A stretch of DNA of 64,000 nucleotides from Actinernus sp. WN-2022 (taxonomy: Eukaryota > Cnidaria > Anthozoa > Actiniaria > Actinernidae), in assembly GCA_030867875.1 (NCBI GenBank), contig JAOWCC010001634.1, positions 4,945,877-5,009,876 of the forward strand. The letters run 5' to 3'. Below the pieces are notes generated by a model. It ran no database searches. It was not told the DNA's origin and worked only from the letters and a program-made list of their open reading frames with translations. Of the stretch, positions 35,269 to 50,200 are shown one piece after another. Both the position numbers and the translations under genes were made by a program. Within the stretch, counting starts at the first letter, position 1. Every line of letters begins with the position of its first letter.

Positions 35269-37058
35269 TCTTGTGTGCCTTTAAGCTTTAAAAGCCAGTT
35301 ACTCGTGTTTTTGCCGCTTTCTTGAAAGGGCAAATGACAGTTTACGACTTTTCTGGCCTTTCTTTCCAATAATTGATCTGTAGGTATTTTATGAGGGTGG
35401 TGTGGGGTGGGGAGGAGTAGTTCAAAAAATTTCGCGAAAAACCAACTTTGCCTGACGTATGGCGCAACGATTTGCTTAGTGAAAGATGTACATTTTCCAC
35501 TAGGTCTGAGAAAAAAGGTGCATTTTTGGGATCAAAACGTTGAAAAGTGAGTTACTGGCTTTTAAAGCCAACAAGTACGCATTAATTTACTTGTGTAACC
35601 TAAATTTCAAAGTGGCGCCATTTCTCGACCTTTTAATGGATTTCGATGCACTATACGGCAATACAACGGCCTCTTCCTGTACTTTCAGACTGGCGTGCCA
35701 GTTTTGCCCTATTTGGAGTAGAAAATCCGAAAATGTGTTTTTTTTGTAACCTAACCTTAATCTCTCAAAGTTACTTGTGTACCCTAATATCTTCAAAGTG
35801 GCGCCATTTCTCGAGCTTTCAATGGATTTCGATGCACTATACGGCAATACAACGTTCTCTTCATGTAGATTGCGTTTAATGGGTGGAAGTTTCCTGTATT
35901 TTGAGTAACAATACCAGAAAATGGCCTTTTTCTAACCTAAGCATAACCTCTAGGTCTCAAATAAAGAAATTATGGGATAGATCTCACACAAGTAAATTAT
36001 GGGATAGAAAGGCCATTAAAGTCTTCAACTGTCATTTGCCGTTTCAAGAAAACGGCAAAAACACGAGTTACTGGCTTTTAAAGCTAAAGGCACACAAGAT
36101 CTAGCATGTTTTCACAAAAGGGGGTTTTAGGTTCTAGGGCTCCTTTTGTGGAAACAGCGTAGATCTTGTGTGCCTTTAAGCTTTAAAAGCCAGTTACTCG
36201 TGTTTTTGCCGCTTTCTTGAAAGGGCAAATGACAGTTTACGACTTTTCTGGCCTTTCTTTCCAATAATTGATCTGTAGGTATTTTATGAGGGTGGTGTGG
36301 GGTGGGGAGGAGTAGTTCCAAAAATTTCGCGAAAAACCAACTTTGCCTGACGTATGGCGCAACGATTTGCTTAGTGAAAGATGTACATTTTCCACTAGGT
36401 CTGAGAAAAAAGGTGCATTTTTGGGATCAAAACGTTGAAAAGTGAGTTACTGGCTTTTAAAGCCAACAAGTACGCATTAATTTACTTGTGTAACCTAAAT
36501 TTCAAAGTGGCGCCATTTCTCGACCTTTTAATGGATTTCGATGCACTATACGGCAATACAACGGCCTCTTCCTGTACTTTCAGACTGGCGTGCCAGTTTT
36601 GCCCTATTTGGAGTAGAAAATCCGAAAATGTGTTTTTTTTGTAACCTAACCTTAATCTCTCAAAGTTACTTGTGTACCCTAATATCTTCAAAGTGGCGCC
36701 ATTTCTCGAGCTTTCAATGGATTTCGATGCACTATACGGCAATACAACGTTCTCTTCATGTAGATTGCGTTTAATGGGTGGAAGTTTCCTGTATTTTGAG
36801 TAACAATACCAGAAAATGGCCTTTTTCTAACCTAAGCATAACCTCTAGGTCTCAAATAAAGAAATTATGGGATAGATCTCACACAAGTAAATTATGGGAT
36901 AGAAAGGCCATTAAAGTCTTCAACTGTCATTTGCCGTTTCAAGAAAACGGCAAAAACACGAGTTACTGGCTTTTAAAGCTAAAGGCACACAAGATCTAGC
37001 ATGTTTTCACAAAAGGGGGTTTTAGGTTCTAGGGCTCCTTTTGTGGAAACAGCGTAGA
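34374..37058 (+). repeat. Variant trimer block, monomers 23-25
   Basis: Order: full three-variant monomer, standard monomer, monomer with only the first variant (TTCCAAAAAT). Confidence 0.8.
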
Positions 37059-40000
37059 TCTTGTGTGCCTTTAAGCTTTAAAAGCCAGTTACTCGTGTTT
37101 TTGCCGCTTTCTTGAAAGGGCAAATGACAGTTTACGACTTTTCTGGCCTTTCTTTCCAATAATTGATCTGTAGGTATTTTATGAGGGTGGTGTGGGGTGG
37201 GGAGGAGTAGTTCAAAAAATTTCGCGAAAAACCAACTTTGCCTGACGTATGGCGCAACGATTTGCTTAGTGAAAGATGTACATTTTCCACTAGGTCTGAG
37301 AAAAAAGGTGCATTTTTGGGATCAAAACGTTGAAAAGTGAGTTACTGGCTTTTAAAGCCAACAAGTACGCATTAATTTACTTGTGTAACCTAAATTTCAA
37401 AGTGGCGCCATTTCTCGACCTTTTAATGGATTTCGATGCACTATACGGCAATACAACGGCCTCTTCCTGTACTTTCAGACTGGCGTGCCAGTTTTGCCCT
37501 ATTTGGAGTAGAAAATCCGAAAATGTGTTTTTTTTGTAACCTAACCTTAATCTCTCAAAGTTACTTGTGTACCCTAATATCTTCAAAGTGGCGCCATTTC
37601 TCGAGCTTTCAATGGATTTCGATGCACTATACGGCAATACAACGTTCTCTTCATGTAGATTGCGTTTAATGGGTGGAAGTTTCCTGTATTTTGAGTAACA
37701 ATACCAGAAAATGGCCTTTTTCTAACCTAAGCATAACCTCTAGGTCTCAAATAAAGAAATTATGGGATAGATCTCACACAAGTAAATTATGGGATAGAAA
37801 GGCCATTAAAGTCTTCAACTGTCATTTGCCGTTTCAAGAAAACGGCAAAAACACGAGTTACTGGCTTTTAAAGCTAAAGGCACACAAGATCTAGCATGTT
37901 TTCACAAAAGGGGGTTTTAGGTTCTAGGGCTCCTTTTGTGGAAACAGCGTAGATCTTGTGTGCCTTTAAGCTTTAAAAGCCAGTTACTCGTGTTTTTGCC
38001 GCTTTCTTGAAAGGGCAAATGACAGTTTACGACTTTTCTGGCCTTTCTTTCCAATAATTGATCTGTAGGTATTTTATGAGGGTGGTGTGGGGTGGGGAGG
38101 AGTAGTTCAAAAAATTTCGCGAAAAACCAACTTTGCCTGACGTATGGCGCAACGATTTGCTTAGTGAAAGATGTACATTTTCCACTAGGTCTGAGAAAAA
38201 AGGTGCATTTTTGGGATCAAAACGTTGAAAAGTGAGTTACTGGCTTTTAAAGCCAACAAGTACGCATTAATTTACTTGTGTAACCTAAATTTCAAAGTGG
38301 CGCCATTTCTCGACCTTTTAATGGATTTCGATGCACTATACGGCAATACAACGGCCTCTTCCTGTACTTTCAGACTGGCGTGCCAGTTTTGCCCTATTTG
38401 GAGTAGAAAATCCGAAAATGTGTTTTTTTTGTAACCTAACCTTAATCTCTCAAAGTTACTTGTGTACCCTAATATCTTCAAAGTGGCGCCATTTCTCGAG
38501 CTTTCAATGGATTTCGATGCACTATACGGCAATACAACGTTCTCTTCATGTAGATTGCGTTTAATGGGTGGAAGTTTCCTGTATTTTGAGTAACAATACC
38601 AGAAAATGGCCTTTTTCTAACCTAAGCATAACCTCTAGGTCTCAAATAAAGAAATTATGGGATAGATCTCACACAAGTAAATTATGGGATAGAAAGGCCA
38701 TTAAAGTCTTCAACTGTCATTTGCCGTTTCAAGAAAACGGCAAAAACACGAGTTACTGGCTTTTAAAGCTAAAGGCACACAAGATCTAGCATGTTTTCAC
38801 AAAAGGGGGTTTTAGGTTCTAGGGCTCCTTTTGTGGAAACAGCGTAGATCTTGTGTGCCTTTAAGCTTTAAAAGCCAGTTACTCGTGTTTTTGCCGCTTT
38901 CTTGAAAGGGCAAATGACAGTTTACGACTTTTCTGGCCTTTCTTTCCAATAATTGATCTGTAGGTATTTTATGAGGGTGGTGTGGGGTGGGGAGGAGTAG
39001 TTCAAAAAATTTCGCGAAAAACCAACTTTGCCTGACGTATGGCGCAACGATTTGCTTAGTGAAAGATGTACATTTTCCACTAGGTCTGAGAAAAAAGGTG
39101 CATTTTTGGGATCAAAACGTTGAAAAGTGAGTTACTGGCTTTTAAAGCCAACAAGTACGCATTAATTTACTTGTGTAACCTAAATTTCAAAGTGGCGCCA
39201 TTTCTCGACCTTTTAATGGATTTCGATGCACTATACGGCAATACAACGGCCTCTTCCTGTACTTTCAGACTGGCGTGCCAGTTTTGCCCTATTTGGAGTA
39301 GAAAATCCGAAAATGTGTTTTTTTTGTAACCTAACCTTAATCTCTCAAAGTTACTTGTGTACCCTAATATCTTCAAAGTGGCGCCATTTCTCGAGCTTTC
39401 AATGGATTTCGATGCACTATACGGCAATACAACGTTCTCTTCATGTAGATTGCGCTTAATGGGTGGAAGTTTCCTGTATTTTGAGTAACAATACCAGAAA
39501 ATGGCCTTTTTCTAACCTAAGCATAACCTCTAGGTCTCAAATAAAGAAATTATGGGATAGATCTCACACAAGTAAATTATGGGATAGAAAGGCCATTAAA
39601 GTCTTCAACTGTCATTTGCCGTTTCAAGAAAACGGCAAAAACACGAGTTACTGGCTTTTAAAGCTAAAGGCACACAAGATCTAGCATGTTTTCACAAAAG
39701 GGGGTTTTAGGTTCTAGGGCTCCTTTTGTGGAAACAGCGTAGATCTTGTGTGCCTTTAAGCTTTAAAAGCCAGTTACTCGTGTTTTTGCCGCTTTCTTGA
39801 AAGGGCAAATGACAGTTTACGACTTTTCTGGCCTTTCTTTCCAATAATTGATCTGTAGGTATTTTATGAGGGTGGTGTGGGGTGGGGAGGAGTAGTTCCA
39901 AAAATTTCGCGAAAAACCAACTTTGCCTGACGTATGGCGCAACGATTTGCTTAGTGAAAGATGTACATTTTCCACTAGGTCTGAGAAAAAAGGTGCATTT

Positions 40001-41533
40001 TTGGGATCAAAACGTTGAAAAGTGAGTTACTGGCTTTTAAAGCCAACAAGTACGCATTAATTTACTTGTGTAACCTAAATTTCAAAGTGGCGCCATTTCT
40101 CGACCTTTTAATGGATATCGATGCACTATACGGCAATACAACGGCCTCTTCCTGTACTTTCAGACTGGCGTGCCAGTTTTGCCCTATTTGGAGTAGAAAA
40201 TCCGAAAATGTGTTTTTTTTGTAACCTAACCTTAATCTCTCAAAGTTACTTGTGTACCCTAATATCTTCAAAGTGGCGCCATTTCTCGAGCTTTCAATGG
40301 ATTTCGATGCACTATACGGCAATACAACGTTCTCTTCATGTAGATTGCGCTTAATGGGTGGAAGTTTCCTGTATTTTGAGTAACAATACCAGAAAATGGC
40401 CTTTTTCTAACCTAAGCATAACCTCTAGGTCTCAAATAAAGAAATTATGGGATAGATCTCACACAAGTAAATTATGGGATAGAAAGGCCATTAAAGTCTT
40501 CAACTGTCATTTGCCGTTTCAAGAAAACGGCAAAAACACGAGTTACTGGCTTTTAAAGCTAAAGGCACACAAGATCTAGCATGTTTTCACAAAAGGGGGT
40601 TTTAGGTTCTAGGGCTCCTTTTGTGGAAACAGCGTAGATCTTGTGTGCCTTTAAGCTTTAAAAGCCAGTTACTCGTGTTTTTGCCGCTTTCTTGAAAGGG
40701 CAAATGACAGTTTACGACTTTTCTGGCCTTTCTTTCCAATAATTGATCTGTAGGTATTTTATGAGGGTGGTGTGGGGTGGGGAGGAGTAGTTCAAAAAAT
40801 TTCGCGAAAAACCAACTTTGCCTGACGTATGGCGCAACGATTTGCTTAGTGAAAGATGTACATTTTCCACTAGGTCTGAGAAAAAAGGTGCATTTTTGGG
40901 ATCAAAACGTTGAAAAGTGAGTTACTGGCTTTTAAAGCCAACAAGTACGCATTAATTTACTTGTGTAACCTAAATTTCAAAGTGGCGCCATTTCTCGACC
41001 TTTTAATGGATTTCGATGCACTATACGGCAATACAACGGCCTCTTCCTGTACTTTCAGACTGGCGTGCCAGTTTTGCCCTATTTGGAGTAGAAAATCCGA
41101 AAATGTGTTTTTTTTGTAACCTAACCTTAATCTCTCAAAGTTACTTGTGTACCCTAATATCTTCAAAGTGGCGCCATTTCTCGAGCTTTCAATGGATTTC
41201 GATGCACTATACGGCAATACAACGTTCTCTTCATGTAGATTGCGTTTAATGGGTGGAAGTTTCCTGTATTTTGAGTAACAATACCAGAAAATGGCCTTTT
41301 TCTAACCTAAGCATAACCTCTAGGTCTCAAATAAAGAAATTATGGGATAGATCTCACACAAGTAAATTATGGGATAGAAAGGCCATTAAAGTCTTCAACT
41401 GTCATTTGCCGTTTCAAGAAAACGGCAAAAACACGAGTTACTGGCTTTTAAAGCTAAAGGCACACAAGATCTAGCATGTTTTCACAAAAGGGGGTTTTAG
41501 GTTCTAGGGCTCCTTTTGTGGAAACAGCGTAGA

Positions 41534-44218
41534 TCTTGTGTGCCTTTAAGCTTTAAAAGCCAGTTACTCGTGTTTTTGCCGCTTTCTTGAAAGGGCAAAT
41601 GACAGTTTACGACTTTTCTGGCCTTTCTTTCCAATAATTGATCTGTAGGTATTTTATGAGGGTGGTGTGGGGTGGGGAGGAGTAGTTCCAAAAATTTCGC
41701 GAAAAACCAACTTTGCCTGACGTATGGCGCAACGATTTGCTTAGTGAAAGATGTACATTTTCCACTAGGTCTGAGAAAAAAGGTGCATTTTTGGGATCAA
41801 AACGTTGAAAAGTGAGTTACTGGCTTTTAAAGCCAACAAGTACGCATTAATTTACTTGTGTAACCTAAATTTCAAAGTGGCGCCATTTCTCGACCTTTTA
41901 ATGGATATCGATGCACTATACGGCAATACAACGGCCTCTTCCTGTACTTTCAGACTGGCGTGCCAGTTTTGCCCTATTTGGAGTAGAAAATCCGAAAATG
42001 TGTTTTTTTTGTAACCTAACCTTAATCTCTCAAAGTTACTTGTGTACCCTAATATCTTCAAAGTGGCGCCATTTCTCGAGCTTTCAATGGATTTCGATGC
42101 ACTATACGGCAATACAACGTTCTCTTCATGTAGATTGCGCTTAATGGGTGGAAGTTTCCTGTATTTTGAGTAACAATACCAGAAAATGGCCTTTTTCTAA
42201 CCTAAGCATAACCTCTAGGTCTCAAATAAAGAAATTATGGGATAGATCTCACACAAGTAAATTATGGGATAGAAAGGCCATTAAAGTCTTCAACTGTCAT
42301 TTGCCGTTTCAAGAAAACGGCAAAAACACGAGTTACTGGCTTTTAAAGCTAAAGGCACACAAGATCTAGCATGTTTTCACAAAAGGGGGTTTTAGGTTCT
42401 AGGGCTCCTTTTGTGGAAACAGCGTAGATCTTGTGTGCCTTTAAGCTTTAAAAGCCAGTTACTCGTGTTTTTGCCGCTTTCTTGAAAGGGCAAATGACAG
42501 TTTACGACTTTTCTGGCCTTTCTTTCCAATAATTGATCTGTAGGTATTTTATGAGGGTGGTGTGGGGTGGGGAGGAGTAGTTCAAAAAATTTCGCGAAAA
42601 ACCAACTTTGCCTGACGTATGGCGCAACGATTTGCTTAGTGAAAGATGTACATTTTCCACTAGGTCTGAGAAAAAAGGTGCATTTTTGGGATCAAAACGT
42701 TGAAAAGTGAGTTACTGGCTTTTAAAGCCAACAAGTACGCATTAATTTACTTGTGTAACCTAAATTTCAAAGTGGCGCCATTTCTCGACCTTTTAATGGA
42801 TTTCGATGCACTATACGGCAATACAACGGCCTCTTCCTGTACTTTCAGACTGGCGTGCCAGTTTTGCCCTATTTGGAGTAGAAAATCCGAAAATGTGTTT
42901 TTTTTGTAACCTAACCTTAATCTCTCAAAGTTACTTGTGTACCCTAATATCTTCAAAGTGGCGCCATTTCTCGAGCTTTCAATGGATTTCGATGCACTAT
43001 ACGGCAATACAACGTTCTCTTCATGTAGATTGCGTTTAATGGGTGGAAGTTTCCTGTATTTTGAGTAACAATACCAGAAAATGGCCTTTTTCTAACCTAA
43101 GCATAACCTCTAGGTCTCAAATAAAGAAATTATGGGATAGATCTCACACAAGTAAATTATGGGATAGAAAGGCCATTAAAGTCTTCAACTGTCATTTGCC
43201 GTTTCAAGAAAACGGCAAAAACACGAGTTACTGGCTTTTAAAGCTAAAGGCACACAAGATCTAGCATGTTTTCACAAAAGGGGGTTTTAGGTTCTAGGGC
43301 TCCTTTTGTGGAAACAGCGTAGATCTTGTGTGCCTTTAAGCTTTAAAAGCCAGTTACTCGTGTTTTTGCCGCTTTCTTGAAAGGGCAAATGACAGTTTAC
43401 GACTTTTCTGGCCTTTCTTTCCAATAATTGATCTGTAGGTATTTTATGAGGGTGGTGTGGGGTGGGGAGGAGTAGTTCCAAAAATTTCGCGAAAAGCCAA
43501 CTTTGCCTGACGTATGGCGCAACGATTTGCTTAGTGAAAGATGTACATTTTCCACTAGGTCTGAGAAAAAAGGTGCATTTTTGGGATCAAAACGTTGAAA
43601 AGTGAGTTACTGGCTTTTAAAGCCAACAAGTACGCATTAATTTACTTGTGTAACCTAAATTTCAAAGTGGCGCCATTTCTCGACCTTTTAATGGATTTCG
43701 ATGCACTATACGGCAATACAACGGCCTCTTCCTGTACTTTCAGACTGGCGTGCCAGTTTTGCCCTATTTGGAGTAGAAAATCCGAAAATGTGTTTTTTTT
43801 GTAACCTAACCTTAATCTCTCAAAGTTACTTGTGTACCCTAATATCTTCAAAGTGGCGCCATTTCTCGAGCTTTCAATGGATTTCGATGCACTATACGGC
43901 AATACAACGTTCTCTTCATGTAGATTGCGTTTAATGGGTGGAAGTTTCCTGTATTTTGAGTAACAATACCAGAAAATGGCCTTTTTCTAACCTAAGCATA
44001 ACCTCTAGGTCTCAAATAAAGAAATTATGGGATAGATCTCACACAAGTAAATTATGGGATAGAAAGGCCATTAAAGTCTTCAACTGTCATTTGCCGTTTC
44101 AAGAAAACGGCAAAAACACGAGTTACTGGCTTTTAAAGCTAAAGGCACACAAGATCTAGCATGTTTTCACAAAAGGGGGTTTTAGGTTCTAGGGCTCCTT
44201 TTGTGGAAACAGCGTAGA
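41534..44218 (+). repeat. Variant trimer block, monomers 31-33
   Basis: Same order as at 34374. The third monomer also has a private change, GAAAAGCC at 43496 for GAAAAACC. Confidence 0.8.
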
Positions 44219-47200
44219 TCTTGTGTGCCTTTAAGCTTTAAAAGCCAGTTACTCGTGTTTTTGCCGCTTTCTTGAAAGGGCAAATGACAGTTTACGACTT
44301 TTCTGGCCTTTCTTTCCAATAATTGATCTGTAGGTATTTTATGAGGGTGGTGTGGGGTGGGGAGGAGTAGTTCAAAAAATTTCGCGAAAAACCAACTTTG
44401 CCTGACGTATGGCGCAACGATTTGCTTAGTGAAAGATGTACATTTTCCACTAGGTCTGAGAAAAAAGGTGCATTTTTGGGATCAAAACGTTGAAAAGTGA
44501 GTTACTGGCTTTTAAAGCCAACAAGTACGCATTAATTTACTTGTGTAACCTAAATTTCAAAGTGGCGCCATTTCTCGACCTTTTAATGGATTTCGATGCA
44601 CTATACGGCAATACAACGGCCTCTTCCTGTACTTTCAGACTGGCGTGCCAGTTTTGCCCTATTTGGAGTAGAAAATCCGAAAATGTGTTTTTTTTGTAAC
44701 CTAACCTTAATCTCTCAAAGTTACTTGTGTACCCTAATATCTTCAAAGTGGCGCCATTTCTCGAGCTTTCAATGGATTTCGATGCACTATACGGCAATAC
44801 AACGTTCTCTTCATGTAGATTGCGTTTAATGGGTGGAAGTTTCCTGTATTTTGAGTAACAATACCAGAAAATGGCCTTTTTCTAACCTAAGCATAACCTC
44901 TAGGTCTCAAATAAAGAAATTATGGGATAGATCTCACACAAGTAAATTATGGGATAGAAAGGCCATTAAAGTCTTCAACTGTCATTTGCCGTTTCAAGAA
45001 AACGGCAAAAACACGAGTTACTGGCTTTTAAAGCTAAAGGCACACAAGATCTAGCATGTTTTCACAAAAGGGGGTTTTAGGTTCTAGGGCTCCTTTTGTG
45101 GAAACAGCGTAGATCTTGTGTGCCTTTAAGCTTTAAAAGCCAGTTACTCGTGTTTTTGCCGCTTTCTTGAAAGGGCAAATGACAGTTTACGACTTTTCTG
45201 GCCTTTCTTTCCAATAATTGATCTGTAGGTATTTTATGAGGGTGGTGTGGGGTGGGGAGGAGTAGTTCAAAAAATTTCGCGAAAAACCAACTTTGCCTGA
45301 CGTATGGCGCAACGATTTGCTTAGTGAAAGATGTACATTTTCCACTAGGTCTGAGAAAAAAGGTGCATTTTTGGGATCAAAACGTTGAAAAGTGAGTTAC
45401 TGGCTTTTAAAGCCAACAAGTACGCATTAATTTACTTGTGTAACCTAAATTTCAAAGTGGCGCCATTTCTCGACCTTTTAATGGATTTCGATGCACTATA
45501 CGGCAATACAACGGCCTCTTCCTGTACTTTCAGACTGGCGTGCCAGTTTTGCCCTATTTGGAGTAGAAAATCCGAAAATGTGTTTTTTTTGTAACCTAAC
45601 CTTAATCTCTCAAAGTTACTTGTGTACCCTAATATCTTCAAAGTGGCGCCATTTCTCGAGCTTTCAATGGATTTCGATGCACTATACGGCAATACAACGT
45701 TCTCTTCATGTAGATTGCGTTTAATGGGTGGAAGTTTCCTGTATTTTGAGTAACAATACCAGAAAATGGCCTTTTTCTAACCTAAGCATAACCTCTAGGT
45801 CTCAAATAAAGAAATTATGGGATAGATCTCACACAAGTAAATTATGGGATAGAAAGGCCATTAAAGTCTTCAACTGTCATTTGCCGTTTCAAGAAAACGG
45901 CAAAAACACGAGTTACTGGCTTTTAAAGCTAAAGGCACACAAGATCTAGCATGTTTTCACAAAAGGGGGTTTTAGGTTCTAGGGCTCCTTTTGTGGAAAC
46001 AGCGTAGATCTTGTGTGCCTTTAAGCTTTAAAAGCCAGTTACTCGTGTTTTTGCCGCTTTCTTGAAAGGGCAAATGACAGTTTACGACTTTTCTGGCCTT
46101 TCTTTCCAATAATTGATCTGTAGGTATTTTATGAGGGTGGTGTGGGGTGGGGAGGAGTAGTTCAAAAAATTTCGCGAAAAACCAACTTTGCCTGACGTAT
46201 GGCGCAACGATTTGCTTAGTGAAAGATGTACATTTTCCACTAGGTCTGAGAAAAAAGGTGCATTTTTGGGATCAAAACGTTGAAAAGTGAGTTACTGGCT
46301 TTTAAAGCCAACAAGTACGCATTAATTTACTTGTGTAACCTAAATTTCAAAGTGGCGCCATTTCTCGACCTTTTAATGGATTTCGATGCACTATACGGCA
46401 ATACAACGGCCTCTTCCTGTACTTTCAGACTGGCGTGCCAGTTTTGCCCTATTTGGAGTAGAAAATCCGAAAATGTGTTTTTTTTGTAACCTAACCTTAA
46501 TCTCTCAAAGTTACTTGTGTACCCTAATATCTTCAAAGTGGCGCCATTTCTCGAGCTTTCAATGGATTTCGATGCACTATACGGCAATACAACGTTCTCT
46601 TCATGTAGATTGCGTTTAATGGGTGGAAGTTTCCTGTATTTTGAGTAACAATACCAGAAAATGGCCTTTTTCTAACCTAAGCATAACCTCTAGGTCTCAA
46701 ATAAAGAAATTATGGGATAGATCTCACACAAGTAAATTATGGGATAGAAAGGCCATTAAAGTCTTCAACTGTCATTTGCCGTTTCAAGAAAACGGCAAAA
46801 ACACGAGTTACTGGCTTTTAAAGCTAAAGGCACACAAGATCTAGCATGTTTTCACAAAAGGGGGTTTTAGGTTCTAGGGCTCCTTTTGTGGAAACAGCGT
46901 AGATCTTGTGTGCCTTTAAGCTTTAAAAGCCAGTTACTCGTGTTTTTGCCGCTTTCTTGAAAGGGCAAATGACAGTTTACGACTTTTCTGGCCTTTCTTT
47001 CCAATAATTGATCTGTAGGTATTTTATGAGGGTGGTGTGGGGTGGGGAGGAGTAGTTCAAAAAATTTCGCGAAAAACCAACTTTGCCTGACGTATGGCGC
47101 AACGATTTGCTTAGTGAAAGATGTACATTTTCCACTAGGTCTGAGAAAAAAGGTGCATTTTTGGGATCAAAACGTTGAAAAGTGAGTTACTGGCTTTTAA

Positions 47201-50200
47201 AGCCAACAAGTACGCATTAATTTACTTGTGTAACCTAAATTTCAAAGTGGCGCCATTTCTCGACCTTTTAATGGATTTCGATGCACTATACGGCAATACA
47301 ACGGCCTCTTCCTGTACTTTCAGACTGGCGTGCCAGTTTTGCCCTATTTGGAGTAGAAAATCCGAAAATGTGTTTTTTTTGTAACCTAACCTTAATCTCT
47401 CAAAGTTACTTGTGTACCCTAATATCTTCAAAGTGGCGCCATTTCTCGAGCTTTCAATGGATTTCGATGCACTATACGGCAATACAACGTTCTCTTCATG
47501 TAGATTGCGTTTAATGGGTGGAAGTTTCCTGTATTTTGAGTAACAATACCAGAAAATGGCCTTTTTCTAACCTAAGCATAACCTCTAGGTCTCAAATAAA
47601 GAAATTATGGGATAGATCTCACACAAGTAAATTATGGGATAGAAAGGCCATTAAAGTCTTCAACTGTCATTTGCCGTTTCAAGAAAACGGCAAAAACACG
47701 AGTTACTGGCTTTTAAAGCTAAAGGCACACAAGATCTAGCATGTTTTCACAAAAGGGGGTTTTAGGTTCTAGGGCTCCTTTTGTGGAAACAGCGTAGATC
47801 TTGTGTGCCTTTAAGCTTTAAAAGCCAGTTACTCGTGTTTTTGCCGCTTTCTTGAAAGGGCAAATGACAGTTTACGACTTTTCTGGCCTTTCTTTCCAAT
47901 AATTGATCTGTAGGTATTTTATGAGGGTGGTGTGGGGTGGGGAGGAGTAGTTCAAAAAATTTCGCGAAAAACCAACTTTGCCTGACGTATGGCGCAACGA
48001 TTTGCTTAGTGAAAGATGTACATTTTCCACTAGGTCTGAGAAAAAAGGTGCATTTTTGGGATCAAAACGTTGAAAAGTGAGTTACTGGCTTTTAAAGCCA
48101 ACAAGTACGCATTAATTTACTTGTGTAACCTAAATTTCAAAGTGGCGCCATTTCTCGACCTTTTAATGGATTTCGATGCACTATACGGCAATACAACGGC
48201 CTCTTCCTGTACTTTCAGACTGGCGTGCCAGTTTTGCCCTATTTGGAGTAGAAAATCCGAAAATGTGTTTTTTTTGTAACCTAACCTTAATCTCTCAAAG
48301 TTACTTGTGTACCCTAATATCTTCAAAGTGGCGCCATTTCTCGAGCTTTCAATGGATTTCGATGCACTATACGGCAATACAACGTTCTCTTCATGTAGAT
48401 TGCGTTTAATGGGTGGAAGTTTCCTGTATTTTGAGTAACAATACCAGAAAATGGCCTTTTTCTAACCTAAGCATAACCTCTAGGTCTCAAATAAAGAAAT
48501 TATGGGATAGATCTCACACAAGTAAATTATGGGATAGAAAGGCCATTAAAGTCTTCAACTGTCATTTGCCGTTTCAAGAAAACGGCAAAAACACGAGTTA
48601 CTGGCTTTTAAAGCTAAAGGCACACAAGAATCTTGTGTGCCTTTAAGCTTTAAAAGCCAGTTACTCGTGTTTTTGCCGCTTTCTTGAAAGGGCAAATGAC
48701 AGTTTACGACTTTTCTGGCCTTTCTTTCCAATAATTGATCTGTAGGTATTTTATGAGGGTGGTGTGGGGTGGGGAGGAGTAGTTCAAAAAATTTCGCGAA
48801 AAACCAACTTTGCCTGACGTATGGCGCAACGATTTGCTTAGTGAAAGATGTACATTTTCCACTAGGTCTGAGAAAAAAGGTGCATTTTTGGGATCAAAAC
48901 GTTGAAAAGTGAGTTACTGGCTTTTAAAGCCAACAAGTACGCATTAATTTACTTGTGTAACCTAAATTTCAAAGTGGCGCCATTTCTCGACCTTTTAATG
49001 GATTTCGATGCACTATACGGCAATACAACGGCCTCTTCCTGTACTTTCAGACTGGCGTGCCAGTTTTGCCCTATTTGGAGTAGAAAATCCGAAAATGTGT
49101 TTTTTTTGTAACCTAACCTTAATCTCTCAAAGTTACTTGTGTACCCTAATATCTTCAAAGTGGCGCCATTTCTCGAGCTTTCAATGGATTTCGATGCACT
49201 ATACGGCAATACAACGTTCTCTTCATGTAGATTGCGTTTAATGGGTGGAAGTTTCCTGTATTTTGAGTAACAATACCAGAAAATGGCCTTTTTCTAACCT
49301 AAGCATAACCTCTAGGTCTCAAATAAAGAAATTATGGGATAGATCTCACACAAGTAAATTATGGGATAGAAAGGCCATTAAAGTCTTCAACTGTCATTTG
49401 CCGTTTCAAGAAAACGGCAAAAACACGAGTTACTGGCTTTTAAAGCTAAAGGCACACAAGAATCTTGTGTGCCTTTAAGCTTTAAAAGCCAGTTACTCGT
49501 GTTTTTGCCGCTTTCTTGAAAGGGCAAATGACAGTTTACGACTTTTCTGGCCTTTCTTTCCAATAATTGATCTGTAGGTATTTTATGAGGGTGGTGTGGG
49601 GTGGGGAGGAGTAGTTCAAAAAATTTCGCGAAAAACCAACTTTGCCTGACGTATGGCGCAACGATTTGCTTAGTGAAAGATGTACATTTTCCACTAGGTC
49701 TGAGAAAAAAGGTGCATTTTTGGGATCAAAACGTTGAAAAGTGAGTTACTGGCTTTTAAAGCCAACAAGTACGCATTAATTTACTTGTGTAACCTAAATT
49801 TCAAAGTGGCGCCATTTCTCGACCTTTTAATGGATTTCGATGCACTATACGGCAATACAACGGCCTCTTCCTGTACTTTCAGACTGGCGTGCCAGTTTTG
49901 CCCTATTTGGAGTAGAAAATCCGAAAATGTGTTTTTTTTGTAACCTAACCTTAATCTCTCAAAGTTACTTGTGTACCCTAATATCTTCAAAGTGGCGCCA
50001 TTTCTCGAGCTTTCAATGGATTTCGATGCACTATACGGCAATACAACGTTCTCTTCATGTAGATTGCGTTTAATGGGTGGAAGTTTCCTGTATTTTGAGT
50101 AACAATACCAGAAAATGGCCTTTTTCTAACCTAAGCATAACCTCTAGGTCTCAAATAAAGAAATTATGGGATAGATCTCACACAAGTAAATTATGGGATA